A DNA stretch of 64,000 bases from Frigoribacterium sp. VKM Ac-2836 (lineage in GTDB: Bacteria; Actinomycetota; Actinomycetes; Actinomycetales; Microbacteriaceae): NCBI RefSeq assembly GCF_013248995.1, contig NZ_JABRPK010000002.1, positions 682,001-746,000 on the forward strand, given 5' to 3'. Below are positions 1-7,977 of the stretch, one piece after another. The first letter of the stretch is position 1. The number at the start of each line of letters is the position of its first letter. The notes beneath the pieces are model-generated. The model saw nothing but the letters and a program-made list of their open reading frames with translations. It was not told where the DNA came from and did not search any database. The translations under genes were made by a program, and so were the position numbers.

Positions 1-457
1 AGTTGAGATCGAGCCAGGCCCGGTCGTCGACTCCCGGTCGGAAGGAGGCGACCCGGTCGCCGTCACGGAGGCGGGGCGCGCGGGGCTCGGTTGCCACGGG
101 CGCGCGCTGTTGCAGCAGGCGCCGCGTCTCGACGAGGCCGAAGCGCGCGGCGAGCACACGAGAGCCCGGGTGGTCGCCGTGGGCCCAGAGCAGCAGCGGC
201 CCCCGGGTCTCGTCGACGAGACGTTGCACCAGCTCGGCACCGCGACCCTGGCGGCGGTCGTCGGGGTGCACGACCAGTTCGGCCTCACCGTCGCGCAGCA
301 CCGCCGCGGCGTGCGGGTCGCCGACGACGGTCGCCACGCCCGACCGGACGTCGACCAGGGACTGGTCGGAGAACGGCGGGCTGCCGTCCGCCTCGGTCGC
401 CGCGCGCGCGAGCACCGGAACGAAGGAGGCGCCGGTCGAGTCGGTCGAGCCCGTCAC
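1..457 (-). CDS. mshD: Mycothiol synthase (partial, N-terminal part)
   Basis: The product acetylates Cys-GlcN-Ins with acetyl-CoA, the last step of mycothiol synthesis in the cytoplasm. Only the first ~152 residues are in the window; the C-terminal half runs off the left edge. The visible part holds an acetyl-CoA-binding GNAT loop (VHPDDRRQGRGAELV) and the MshD-type stretch LWAHGDHPGSRVLAARFGL. A GTG start at 457 lies 14 nt after the stop of the upstream OmpR-type regulator, so the two are probably co-transcribed. From family knowledge, mshD sits beside a GlnR-like regulator in mycobacteria too, which supports the call. The full family has two GNAT domains (about 300 residues); only the first is seen. 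Confidence 0.88.
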   Translation of the reverse strand, partial: MTGSTDSTGASFVPVLARAATEADGSPPFSDQSLVDVRSGVATVVGDPHAAAVLRDGEAELVVHPDDRRQGRGAELVQRLVDETRGPLLLWAHGDHPGSRVLAARFGLVETRRLLQQRAPVATEPRAPRLRDGDRVASFRPGVDDRAWLDLN

Positions 458-470
458 CGCGGCACCGTGC

Positions 471-1151
471 TCACGAGACCACGGCCTGGGCGTCGTCGTC
501 GTACACGTTGAAGCGGTAACCCACGTTGCGCACCGTGCCGATCAACGACTCGAGGTCGCCGAGCTTGGCCCGGAGGCGCCTGACGTGCACGTCGACCGTG
601 CGGGTCCCGCCGAAGTAGTCGTAGCCCCAGACCTCGCTGAGCAGCTGCTCGCGGGTGAAGACGCGGGACGGGTGCGTGGCGAAGAAGCGGAGCAACTCGA
701 ACTCTTTGAAGGTGAGGTCGAGGGGACGGCCGTGCACCTTGGCCGAGTAGCTGGCCTCGTCGATGACGACACCCGAGGCGTGGATCTTCGAGCCGTTCTG
801 CGACTGGGCGAGACGCCCGGTCACCAGGCGGATGCGGGCGTCGATCTCGGCGGGACCGGCGGTCTCGAGGATGACGTCGTCCACGCCCCACTCGCTGTTG
901 ACGGCGGTCAGTCCGCCCTCGGTGAGCACGAGGACGAGGGGCACCGTGACGCCGGTGGTGCGCAGGATCTTGCAGAGCGACTTGGCGCTGGCGAGGTCGG
1001 CGCGGGCGTCGACGAAGATCAGGTCGCTCGACGGAGCGTTCACCAGTTGCGCTGGTTCGGCCGGGATCTGCCGGGTACGGTGGCTGAGCAGAGCGAGCGA
1101 CGGCAGGACGTCGGGGCCGCCCGCGGAGGTCAGTACCAAGAGCTGCGCCAC
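471..1151 (-). CDS. GlnR-like winged-helix response regulator
   Basis: Transcription factor of the OmpR/PhoB family, 226 residues. The N-terminal half looks like a degenerate receiver ([30 protein letters not shown]) without an obvious phosphorylation pocket. The C-terminal half is a clear winged helix ([20 protein letters not shown], then [20 protein letters not shown] and [13 protein letters not shown]). The GTG start at 1151 has a GGAGG about 4 nt upstream, preferred over the longer open frame. mshD follows directly. Atypical receivers of this kind (GlnR) work without phosphorylation in other actinobacteria; whether this one controls nitrogen genes is inference from type and position. Confidence 0.85.
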   Translation of the reverse strand: MAQLLVLTSAGGPDVLPSLALLSHRTRQIPAEPAQLVNAPSSDLIFVDARADLASAKSLCKILRTTGVTVPLVLVLTEGGLTAVNSEWGVDDVILETAGPAEIDARIRLVTGRLAQSQNGSKIHASGVVIDEASYSAKVHGRPLDLTFKEFELLRFFATHPSRVFTREQLLSEVWGYDYFGGTRTVDVHVRRLRAKLGDLESLIGTVRNVGYRFNVYDDDAQAVVS

Positions 1152-1264
1152 ACGACCTCCAGTGAATGTACTGTCGAGCAGTCTAAAACATGAGACCCCG
1201 CCACTCCGACCATCCGATGCTAGGGCAGGTCGGTAGAACGGCGGACACGAACGAGGGACGAACG

Positions 1265-1555
1265 GTGCAGACAGGCGAACGAGACGTCGACGCGACGACG
1301 GCACGGCTCAAGCCGATCACCGTCGTCCCCGTCTGGGTGGCCACGCTCGTGGTCGCGGTGCTGATCGGTCTGCGCTCGCCCGCCTCCGAGTACTGGGACC
1401 ACGTCGTCCTGGCGCTCGGCGGAGCGATCGTGCTGACCTTCGTGTTGCAGCTGGCCACCAGCCAGAAGGACGGCCTCGTCTCACGCACCATGCTGAGCAC
1501 CTGCGGCAGCCTGGTCATCCTCGCCGTGGTGACGGGCGTCGTCGCGCTCGTCTGA
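1265..1555 (+). CDS. Small membrane protein, three predicted TM segments
   Basis: Unrecognised protein of 96 residues. A short polar N-terminus is followed by three hydrophobic stretches: [36 protein letters not shown] and [24 protein letters not shown] start at 1265 with GAGG about 8 nt upstream is preferred to the longer open frame starting at 1190, which overlaps the promoter region of the divergent regulator gene. No catalytic motif is visible. It could be any of several small uncharacterised actinobacterial membrane proteins. Confidence 0.6.
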   Translation: MQTGERDVDATTARLKPITVVPVWVATLVVAVLIGLRSPASEYWDHVVLALGGAIVLTFVLQLATSQKDGLVSRTMLSTCGSLVILAVVTGVVALV

Positions 1556-1596
1556 ACGGTCGCCCAGAGGTGCTGGGCACGCCGGTGGTCGCCGGG

Positions 1597-1602
1597 TAGG
1601 CT
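1597..1602 (+). promoter_or_regulatory. -10 box TAGGCT of a leaderless promoter
   Basis: TAGGCT ends 7 nt before the ATG at 1610, so transcription should begin at or next to the start codon. No clear -35 hexamer was seen and there is no Shine-Dalgarno. Confidence 0.5.
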
Positions 1603-1609
1603 CGACACC

Positions 1610-1726
1610 ATGGATTCCCTGCTCGCACTCGAGGTGTTCTACATCGGGCTCCTCGGCCTCGCCACCCTCGCCATCGGCTTCGTCTCGGTCGTCGTCCTGC
1701 TCAAGTTGTTCAAGGGTCAGCGCTGA
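1610..1726 (+). CDS. Very small single-pass membrane protein
   Basis: A 38-residue open frame from ATG 1610 to TGA 1724-1726. It has a hydrophobic core (FYIGLLGLATLAIGFVSVVV) and a short basic tail (LLKLFKGQR), which predicts one membrane span with a cytoplasmic basic end. It sits between the three-TM protein and the nitrobindin-like gene, on the same strand and 7 nt upstream of the latter. Support comes from third-position GC, a -10 box 7 nt before the ATG and the compact spacing. Function unknown. Confidence 0.55.
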   Translation: MDSLLALEVFYIGLLGLATLAIGFVSVVVLLKLFKGQR

Positions 1727-1733
1727 CCGCTCC

Positions 1734-2357
1734 ATGATCGACATCCCCACCGACCTGCCGTCCGAGCTCGTCCCCCTCTCGTGGCTGATCGGCGTCTGGC
1801 AGGGCACCGGCGTCGTCGACTACAAGATCGGCGAGGGCGATCCCGACGCCGAACCCGGCGTCGAGCGGCGCACCCACGAGTTCGGGCAGCGCATCAGCTT
1901 CAGCCACGACGGTCTGCCCTTCTTGAACTACAGCTCGTTCACGTGGCTGCTCGACGACGAGCACACGCCCTTGACGAGCGAGACCGGCTACTGGCGCCTC
2001 GATCGACCGGCCGAGCCGGGCGACCGCGGTCCGGGCATGCTTCCGGGCGTCGGCGTCCAGCCCTTCACCTCGGCCCGTGCGGTCGAGATCTTGCGCACTC
2101 CCGACGACGGCTTCGGCCTCGAGGTGCAGATCGCCCACCCGACCGGCGTCAACGAGCTCTATCTGGGTCGGGTCAAGGGTCCGCGCATCGACCTCGCCAC
2201 CGACGCCGTCGTCCGGTCCAGCAACGCGAAAGAGTATTCGGCGGCCACCCGCATGTACGGCCTCGTCGAGGGCAAGTTGTTCTGGGCGTGGGACATCGCC
2301 GCGCTCGGCCAAGAGCTGCGCTCGCACGCGTCGGGACAGCTGGCACGCGTTGACTGA
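1734..2357 (+). CDS. Nitrobindin-family heme-binding protein
   Basis: 207 residues matching the nitrobindin/THAP4-like beta-barrel family (FABP-like fold), which binds ferric heme and handles NO or peroxynitrite. The signature is the N-terminal LSWLIGVWQGTG (GxWxGxG type) followed by the family pattern FGQRISFSHDGLPFLNY and TGYWRL. A region ending HPTGVNELYLGRV lies where family members have conserved sheet residues. The ATG is 7 nt after the small membrane ORF and the stop overlaps the TTG start of ygfZ, so translation of the two is likely coupled. Cytoplasmic. Assignment rests on recognisable motifs, not on a search. Confidence 0.82.
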   Translation: MIDIPTDLPSELVPLSWLIGVWQGTGVVDYKIGEGDPDAEPGVERRTHEFGQRISFSHDGLPFLNYSSFTWLLDDEHTPLTSETGYWRLDRPAEPGDRGPGMLPGVGVQPFTSARAVEILRTPDDGFGLEVQIAHPTGVNELYLGRVKGPRIDLATDAVVRSSNAKEYSAATRMYGLVEGKLFWAWDIAALGQELRSHASGQLARVD

Positions 2358-3579
2358 CGCCGGCGATCCGCCCCTCGAGACCACGAGCCCCGTCGTCTCG
2401 CCGCTCTCGTCGCGCGATGGCTTCGTCGACGACGGTTCAGGAGTCGCCGCCCACTACGGCAATCCACTCGGCGAGCAGCGCCTCCTCGCCCGGGGGGCGG
2501 CGATCGTCGACCTCTCCGACCGCGGGGTGCTGACCGTCACGGGGCCCGACCGGCTGAGCTGGCTGAACTCGTTGACGAGCCAGGCGCTCGGCGGGCTCGC
2601 GCCGGGTGTCTCGACCGAGACCCTGCTGCTCGACGCCAACGGCCGTCTCGAGCACGCCGCCCGCGTCCTCGACGACGGCGAGACGACCTGGCTGCTGGTC
2701 GACCGCCACGAGGTCGAACCGCTCGGCACCTGGCTCGACCGGATGCGCTTCATGCTCCGCGTCGAGGTCGCCGATCGCACGAGCGAGGTGGCGACGATCG
2801 GTTCGATGCACGACCTGCTCGGCGGTGCCGAGGACGTCGCCGCGACCGTCCCGGTCCTGACCTCGAACGAGACCGCACTGGTCTGGGTCGACCCCTGGCA
2901 CGAGGTGACCGCGGGCGGCTACAGCTACGCCGACTCCGATGGTCATCCGGGCCACGACTGGACGTACCGCGAGAGTCTCGTCCGGCGCTCCGACCTCGAC
3001 GCGCTCGCGGCCCTGCCGACCGATCGGCTCGCCGTGGCAGGCACCCTCGCCCTCGAGGCCCTGCGCATCGAGGCCTGGCGTCCCCGCCTCTCGACCGAGG
3101 TCGACGACCGCACCATCCCGCACGAGCTCGACTGGATGCGCAGCGCGGTGCACCTCACCAAGGGCTGCTACCGCGGTCAAGAGACGGTCGCCAAGGTCCA
3201 CAACATCGGTCACCCCCCTCGCCGGCTGGTCATGCTGCACCTCGACGGCAGCGAGGGCGTGCTGCCCGAGCGTGGTGCCGAGGTCGTCCTGGCCCCCGCC
3301 CCCACCGACTCCGACTCCGACACGGCAGGAGGCGCGGTGCCCGACTCCGGCGCCACCGCGCCCAAGTCGGTCGGTCACGTCACGAGCGTGGCCCTTCATC
3401 ACGAGCTCGGCCCGGTCGCCCTCGCGGTGGTCAAGCGCAGCACCGACGAGGCCGCTCCGCTCGCGGTCCTCGCCGACGGCCTGACGATCGCCGCCGCTCA
3501 AGAGATCGTCGTGCCCGCCTCGGCCGGTGCCGCCGCGGGCGTTCCCCGGCTGCCGCGCCTCGGCGCCGTCCGCCGCTGA
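2350..3579 (+). CDS. ygfZ: YgfZ/GcvT-family folate-binding protein
   Basis: Folate-dependent protein of the YgfZ (IBA57) family, which helps assembly or repair of Fe-S clusters in enzymes such as tRNA methylthiotransferase. The hallmark K-G-C-Y-x-G-Q-E motif is present (LTKGCYRGQETVAKVHNIGH, around residue 270). The N-terminal GcvT-like region includes GPDRLSWLNSLTSQ. The chosen start is TTG at 2350, overlapping the nitrobindin-like stop by 8 nt; the open frame extends further upstream but only inside the preceding gene. About 409 residues. A low-complexity Pro/Thr/Asp-rich insert (APAPTDSDSDTAGG) interrupts the C-terminal barrel near residue 320. Confidence 0.87.
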   Translation: MTDAGDPPLETTSPVVSPLSSRDGFVDDGSGVAAHYGNPLGEQRLLARGAAIVDLSDRGVLTVTGPDRLSWLNSLTSQALGGLAPGVSTETLLLDANGRLEHAARVLDDGETTWLLVDRHEVEPLGTWLDRMRFMLRVEVADRTSEVATIGSMHDLLGGAEDVAATVPVLTSNETALVWVDPWHEVTAGGYSYADSDGHPGHDWTYRESLVRRSDLDALAALPTDRLAVAGTLALEALRIEAWRPRLSTEVDDRTIPHELDWMRSAVHLTKGCYRGQETVAKVHNIGHPPRRLVMLHLDGSEGVLPERGAEVVLAPAPTDSDSDTAGGAVPDSGATAPKSVGHVTSVALHHELGPVALAVVKRSTDEAAPLAVLADGLTIAAAQEIVVPASAGAAAGVPRLPRLGAVRR

Positions 3580-3612
3580 CGGCCCGGTGAGGCAGCGCAC
3601 GCGGGCCCGGTC

Positions 3613-4728
3613 GTGACCGGGCCGACGCGCGAAGGCGGGCTGCGGCGTGGCTGGCACCGCGCCTCCTCGGCGTTCGACCTGCGCGACGCGACGGCGCGGA
3701 CCATCGCCTCCGGCCCGGCCGTCGTCCAGATCGTGCTCGCCGTCGTGGGCGCGTACGCGATCACGCATTACGGTCTCGGGCACGCGATCCCCCTGCTGGC
3801 CGTGACCATCACGATCTCGTCGCTCGGCCTGGCACGCGACGCCCGCCCGCGACGCGTGCTCGAGAACGCGGTGGGCGTCCTGATCGGCATCGCGCTCAGC
3901 GAGGTGTTGCTGATGGTGGTCGGCAAGGGGTTGTGGCAGATCGCCCTCGTCCTCTTCGTCACGCTGTCGGTCGCCCGGTTCTTCTCGCCGAGCAGCGCCT
4001 TCGCCGCCGCGGCCGCGACCCAGTCCATGCTCGTCATGTTGCTGCCGGACCCCGACGGCGGGGCGTTCGTCCGCAGCATCGACGGCGCCGTCGGGGGAGC
4101 CGTGGCGTTGCTCGTCACCGCGATCGTGCCCCGAGATCCGGTCGGGCTGGCCCGGCACGACGCCCGACGCTTGTTCGACGAGGTCGACCGGGCCTTCGCG
4201 TCACTCGTCAGCGCCCTCCGAACCGACGACGCCCCGCGGGCCGATGACGCGCTCGAGCGCCTGCGGTCGACCCAACCGGTGCTCGACGACTGGTCGTCCA
4301 CCCTCGAATCGGCCCAGTCGATCGCCCGCCTGTCGCCGTTCCTGCGGTCCCGGTTGCCCGATCTCGTGCAGCAGGCGGCGGTGCGGCGGTACGTCGACCT
4401 CGCCGTGCGCAACCTGCGCGTCGTCGCGAGGCGGCTCGACACCCAGCTCGGGGACGGTGTCGACCGGTCGGCACTGGCCGACCTGCTCGACTCGACCGCG
4501 CGGGCCGTGGCCGTGCTCGGCAGGTCGGTGCACGACGTCGAGCAGAGGCCGGTCGCGCGCGAGGCGCTCTCGGCCGTCGCCCGTCGCCTCGACCCGACGG
4601 TGGTGCTCCCCGGTGCGCCCGTGACCGAGGCGATGGTCGTGCTGATGATGCGCCCGCTGCTCGTCGACCTGCTGATGGCCACCGGCCTGGACCACGACGA
4701 CGCCAGGGCCCGACTCGCCCGCGTCTGA
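3613..4728 (+). CDS. FUSC-family integral membrane protein
   Basis: 371 residues. The N-terminal ~180 residues form several hydrophobic helices (VVQIVLAVVGAYAITHYGLG, IPLLAVTITISSLGLA, LENAVGVLIGIALSEVLLMVV, AFAAAAATQSMLVMLL, AVGGAVALLVTAIV). The rest is a soluble helical domain. This is the layout of half-size FUSC/aromatic-acid-exporter-like proteins. Substrate unknown. GTG start at 3613, 33 nt after ygfZ, in the same direction, so it may be co-transcribed. A second FUSC protein is encoded at 46885-48012. Confidence 0.75.
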   Translation: MTGPTREGGLRRGWHRASSAFDLRDATARTIASGPAVVQIVLAVVGAYAITHYGLGHAIPLLAVTITISSLGLARDARPRRVLENAVGVLIGIALSEVLLMVVGKGLWQIALVLFVTLSVARFFSPSSAFAAAAATQSMLVMLLPDPDGGAFVRSIDGAVGGAVALLVTAIVPRDPVGLARHDARRLFDEVDRAFASLVSALRTDDAPRADDALERLRSTQPVLDDWSSTLESAQSIARLSPFLRSRLPDLVQQAAVRRYVDLAVRNLRVVARRLDTQLGDGVDRSALADLLDSTARAVAVLGRSVHDVEQRPVAREALSAVARRLDPTVVLPGAPVTEAMVVLMMRPLLVDLLMATGLDHDDARARLARV

Positions 4729-4788
4729 CTTCCGGCACGCCGGCGGCCCGCAGCTCGACAGGTCGTCGCCCCGATGCGACGGCGCGGC

Positions 4789-5565
4789 TCAGTCGCGCGG
4801 CGCGACGGCGGCCCAGGGCAGCGAGAGCTCGCCGAGCCGCCAGCGCGTCCGACCGCCCTGCACGGGCCAGCCGGCCTCGCGCAGTCCCCGCACCGTCGCG
4901 AGCCAGCGCTGCACGGGCCCGTAGACCGACAGCGGTGCGGCGACCGCCCAATGGCGATCGAGGTCGACGATCAGATCGTGCACGCGCTCACCCGGCACGT
5001 TGCGGTGGATGAGGGCCTTGGGCAGCCGCTCGGCCACGACCGACGGCAGCTCGAGACCGGCGAGTCGCAGCGAGATCGTGAACGTCGTGGGCCCCTCGGG
5101 CGTCACGTCGACCCAGCTCGCGACGCGTCCCACCTCGTTGCAGGTGCCCTCGACGAGGACGCCGCCGGGCTGCAGGCGCGCCGTCATCAGTGCCCAGGCC
5201 TCGGCGACCCGGGACTCGTCGTACTGTCGCAGCACGTTGAACGCCCGGATCACCGCCGGTCGCCGGTCGCCGTCGAGCGGCACCTCGAAGCCGCCCCGCC
5301 GGAAGCTCACGCCGGGACGTGCCGAGAGGCTCGCCAGCCGGACGCGCTCGGGCTCGATCTCGATGCCCACGACCTCGACGTCGTCGCGCACCTTCAGGAG
5401 GCGCTGGTGAAGTTCGAGGGGAGTCGTCGCGCTCGCCCCGTACCCCAGGTCGACGACCAGCGGATCGTCCGCGCGCCGGAACGACGGGTGGGCGGCGATC
5501 CAGCGATCGACGCGCCGCAGACGGTTGGTTCCGGTCGTGCCGCGCGTGACGGAACCGATGGGCAT
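4789..5565 (-). CDS. Class I SAM-dependent methyltransferase
   Basis: 258 residues with a Rossmann methyltransferase core: motif [19 protein letters not shown], an acidic ribose-binding segment [17 protein letters not shown], and a motif-IV-like region [12 protein letters not shown]. The C-terminal third ([20 protein letters not shown]) is typical of an uncharacterised actinobacterial family. Substrate unknown. It converges on the FUSC gene and is divergent from gpmA, sharing a 41-bp promoter region. A weak -10-like CAGACT lies 6 nt before the ATG. Confidence 0.8.
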   Translation of the reverse strand: MPIGSVTRGTTGTNRLRRVDRWIAAHPSFRRADDPLVVDLGYGASATTPLELHQRLLKVRDDVEVVGIEIEPERVRLASLSARPGVSFRRGGFEVPLDGDRRPAVIRAFNVLRQYDESRVAEAWALMTARLQPGGVLVEGTCNEVGRVASWVDVTPEGPTTFTISLRLAGLELPSVVAERLPKALIHRNVPGERVHDLIVDLDRHWAVAAPLSVYGPVQRWLATVRGLREAGWPVQGGRTRWRLGELSLPWAAVAPRD

Positions 5566-5594
5566 GCGCCAAGTCTGCCATCGGGCCGTCGCGA

Positions 5595-5600
5595 TACGCT
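5595..5600 (+). promoter_or_regulatory. -10 box TACGCT of a leaderless gpmA promoter
   Basis: TACGCT ends 6 nt before the gpmA ATG. No Shine-Dalgarno lies between them, so a leaderless transcript is predicted. Confidence 0.5.
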
Positions 5601-5606
5601 GGCGGC

Positions 5607-6359
5607 ATGACTTCGACCCTGATCCTCCTGCGTCACGGCAACAGCGAATGGAACGCGAAGAACCTCTTCACCGGATGGGTCGACGTGCGGCTCACCGAGC
5701 AGGGGCGCCGAGAGGCCAAGCGTGCCGGCGAGCTGCTGCGCGAGGCCGACCTGCTGCCCGACATCCTCTACACGTCGCGCCTCACCCGGGCCATCCAGAC
5801 CGCCGACATCGCCCTCGAAGAGGCCGACCGCCTCTGGGTCGACGTCAAGCGCTCGTGGCGTCTGAACGAGCGGCACTACGGCGCGCTGCAGGGCAAGGAC
5901 AAGGCCCAGACGCTCGAGCAGTACGGCCCCGAGCAATTCCAGACCTGGCGTCGCTCGTTCGACGTGCCGCCGCCCCCGCTCGACGACGACAGCGAGTTCT
6001 CGCAGGCGCACGACAAGCGCTACGCCGAGCTGGGCGTCGACGCGCCCCGCACCGAGTCGCTCGCCCTCGTGATCGAGCGCATGCTGCCGTACTGGCACAG
6101 CGACATCACCGAGAGCCTGGCCGCCGGCGACGTCACCCTCGTGGTCGCCCACGGCAACTCGCTGCGTGCGCTGGTCAAGCACCTCGACGGCATCAGCGAC
6201 GACGAGATCGCCGAGCTGAACATCCCCACGGGTATCCCGCTCGTCTACGAACTCGACGACGATTTCGCGCCGACCGGTCCGGCCCGCTACCTCGACCCCG
6301 AGGCCGCCGCCGCCGGCGCCGCGGCCGTCGCGAACCAGGGCAAGCGCGCCGGAGCCTAG
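5607..6359 (+). CDS. gpmA: 2,3-bisphosphoglycerate-dependent phosphoglycerate mutase
   Basis: Interconverts 3- and 2-phosphoglycerate in glycolysis and gluconeogenesis. 250 residues, the normal length of the dPGM family. The phospho-histidine motif [18 protein letters not shown] is at residues 7-24, the second catalytic histidine region [15 protein letters not shown] is near residue 180, and [12 protein letters not shown] is the substrate loop. The gene lies near phoU and the SenX3/RegX3-like genes, an arrangement also known in mycobacteria (gpm1-senX3-regX3). It ends in an Ala-rich tail. It is followed by a strong bidirectional hairpin. Confidence 0.95.
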   Translation: MTSTLILLRHGNSEWNAKNLFTGWVDVRLTEQGRREAKRAGELLREADLLPDILYTSRLTRAIQTADIALEEADRLWVDVKRSWRLNERHYGALQGKDKAQTLEQYGPEQFQTWRRSFDVPPPPLDDDSEFSQAHDKRYAELGVDAPRTESLALVIERMLPYWHSDITESLAAGDVTLVVAHGNSLRALVKHLDGISDDEIAELNIPTGIPLVYELDDDFAPTGPARYLDPEAAAAGAAAVANQGKRAGA

Positions 6360-6376
6360 GCGACGCGAAGCGTTGC

Positions 6377-6399
6377 GCGACGCCCGACTCGGGCGTCGC
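6377..6399 (+). terminator. First hairpin downstream of gpmA
   Basis: Perfect 10-bp stem (GCGACGCCCG with its complement) and a 3-nt loop, 17 nt after the gpmA stop. No U-tract. Confidence 0.5.
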
Positions 6400-6409
6400 C
6401 GTGAGGAGT

Positions 6410-6450
6410 ACGAAACCCACACCCGGCGCCGAGCGGGGTGTGGGTTTCGT
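6410..6450. terminator. Bidirectional terminator between gpmA and the kinase gene
   Basis: Perfect 15-bp stem (left arm 6410-6424, right arm 6436-6450) with an 11-nt loop. It lies between convergent genes, with a GTTT stretch inside the right arm. Confidence 0.75.
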
Positions 6451-6455
6451 CGTCC

Positions 6456-6989
6456 TCAGACGAACTTCGCGCTGATCTGCATGACGAGGTCGTCCATGTC
6501 GACGGGCGCGCTCGTGTCGACGCGGATCACGGGCCAGTCACCGAGCGGCTCGGCTGCTCCGGCCCACGTCGGCCAGGCGGCTCGGGCCGATTCGACGGTG
6601 CCGTGCGCCGGGTGCCGGCCGCCGGCCGCGAGCCGGTCGACCACGCGCTGCAGGGCCACCTCGGGGTCCACGTCGCACCACACCTCGACCGTGCGCGGTG
6701 ATCCCGCGCGCTCGACGCCGGCTCGGGCGAACTCGAGGTCGCGCTCCCGGTGCCAGAACGCGTCGACGACCACGCCCGCCTCGACCTCGCCCGCCATCGC
6801 CCAGACGGAGTCCATCGCGATGCCCCCGAGGGCCTGCGGATCGATCATCGGCCCGGCCAGGTCGACCAGCGCCTCCTTGACGGGGTCCTTCGCGAGCAGC
6901 GGGCATCCGAGCACCCCCGCGAGCGTGGCCGAGAGGGTGGTCTTGCCCGATCCGGGCAGACCGTTGACGAGGATCGCGACTGAAGCCAT
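6456..6989 (-). CDS. P-loop AAA-type small kinase
   Basis: 177-residue ATP-binding protein. The Walker A motif LVNGLPGSGKTTLSATLA is at residues 7-24. The pattern after it (GCPLLAKDPVKEALVD, VVVDAFWHRERD, VWCDVDPEVALQRVVDRLAAGGRHPAH) resembles small shikimate-/gluconate-kinase-like or Zeta-like phosphotransferases of unknown substrate. The ATG at 6989 was chosen because the P-loop begins a few residues later, although the frame stays open far upstream. It lies downstream of phoU but is separated from it by a hairpin, so it is probably expressed on its own. Confidence 0.72.
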   Translation of the reverse strand: MASVAILVNGLPGSGKTTLSATLAGVLGCPLLAKDPVKEALVDLAGPMIDPQALGGIAMDSVWAMAGEVEAGVVVDAFWHRERDLEFARAGVERAGSPRTVEVWCDVDPEVALQRVVDRLAAGGRHPAHGTVESARAAWPTWAGAAEPLGDWPVIRVDTSAPVDMDDLVMQISAKFV

Positions 6990-7027
6990 GCCACCATCCT
7001 CGCGGACGGCGGAGGGCCCGACCGAAC

Positions 7028-7070
7028 GCAGGAGGCGCGGTGCCCGTCGAACGGACACCGCGCCTCCTGC
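7028..7070 (-). terminator. phoU terminator made of inverted AGGAGGCGCGG copies
   Basis: Perfect 15-bp stem: left arm 7028-7042, right arm 7056-7070, 13-nt loop. The two arms are the window's recurrent motif AGGAGGCGCGG (7030-7040) and its complement (7058-7068). It lies 15 nt past the phoU stop. Confidence 0.75.
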
Positions 7071-7084
7071 AGGACCTCGGGCGA

Positions 7085-7738
7085 TCAGACCTCGGGTGCC
7101 ACCCAGTCGCCGGTGGCGAGGTACTGGACCTTCTTCGCGATCGAGACCGCGTGGTCGGCGAAGCGCTCGTGGTAGCGCGACGCGAGGGTGGAGTCGACCG
7201 TGTCGACGGCCGCGCCCTTCCAGGTCTCGCCGAGCACCTTGTCGAAGACGCTGAGGTGCAGTTCGTCGATGCGGTCGTCGTCGTTGCGGATCTCTTCGGC
7301 CAGGCGGACGTCTTCGGTGGTCAGCAGCTCGGTGAGTTTCTTGGCGATGGCGACGTCGAGCTCGCCGAGCTCCTTGAAGGTCGGCCGAAGCGACTTCGGC
7401 ACGACCTTCTCGGGGAACCGGTAGCGGGCCAGCTGGGCGATGTGCTCGGCCATGTCGCCCATGCGCTCGAGCGAGGCGCTGATGCGCAGCGCGCTGACCA
7501 CGATGCGCAGGTCGCGGGCGACCGGGTTCTGGCGGGCCAGGATGTCGATGGCCAGCTCGTCGAGCGCGATGGCGCGCTCGTCGATCTTGTCGTCGTCGGC
7601 GATGACCTGCTCGGCCAACGAGACGTTCGACTCGTTGAAGGCCGTGGTCGCGTTCGCGATCGAGACGGCGACGAGGCCGGCGATCTCGACGAGACGCTCC
7701 TGCACCTCCAGGAGTTCCTGCTGGAATACCTCGCGCAT
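7085..7738 (-). CDS. phoU: Phosphate transport system regulator PhoU
   Basis: 217 residues with the two three-helix PhoU repeats: LVEIAGLVAVSIANATTAF with ALDELAIDILARQNPVARDLR (residues ~15-75), and a second copy with RNDDDRIDELH and YHERFADHAVSIAKKVQYLATG (residues ~125-210). PhoU links the Pst transporter to the phosphate-sensing kinase and represses the pho response when phosphate is plentiful. The gene is divergent from the histidine kinase gene at 7978, with a PHO box between them. The ATG at 7738 follows the universal MREVFQQEL opening. Confidence 0.94.
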   Translation of the reverse strand: MREVFQQELLEVQERLVEIAGLVAVSIANATTAFNESNVSLAEQVIADDDKIDERAIALDELAIDILARQNPVARDLRIVVSALRISASLERMGDMAEHIAQLARYRFPEKVVPKSLRPTFKELGELDVAIAKKLTELLTTEDVRLAEEIRNDDDRIDELHLSVFDKVLGETWKGAAVDTVDSTLASRYHERFADHAVSIAKKVQYLATGDWVAPEV

Positions 7739-7876
7739 GTCGTGTTCGACCCTCTCGTCGTGGGGGCTCGGTGGCCCTGGGAGCACGGTGGCTGTGAGCG
7801 ACGTGCGGGACGCACGTTCGGCTCGTGACGTGGGGGCAGAGTCGCCCGCACAGTCCCGACGATGCTCTCCGGTGAA

Positions 7877-7905
7877 GGTTAACGACCGGTGATCGCCGCC
7901 TGAAC
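7877..7905 (-). promoter_or_regulatory. PHO box: three 11-bp direct-repeat units
   Basis: Read on the minus strand, GTTCAGG, GATCACC and GTTAACC start exactly 11 bp apart (plus-strand blocks 7899-7905, 7888-7894, 7877-7883). Each is close to the actinobacterial PHO-box core GTTCACC. It sits between phoU and the RegX3/PhoP-type pair, where such a site is expected. Confidence 0.72.
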
Positions 7906-7964
7906 TCTGACCAAAGTACAGCGGATGCGGCGGCCTCCCGTTCATCGACCTGCTGGGGTGTCAC

Positions 7965-7970
7965 TACTCT
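7965..7970 (+). promoter_or_regulatory. -10 box TACTCT of a leaderless senX3 promoter
   Basis: TACTCT ends 7 nt before the senX3 ATG. No Shine-Dalgarno. The PHO box lies 60-90 bp upstream. Confidence 0.5.
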
Positions 7971-7977
7971 GAGCAGC

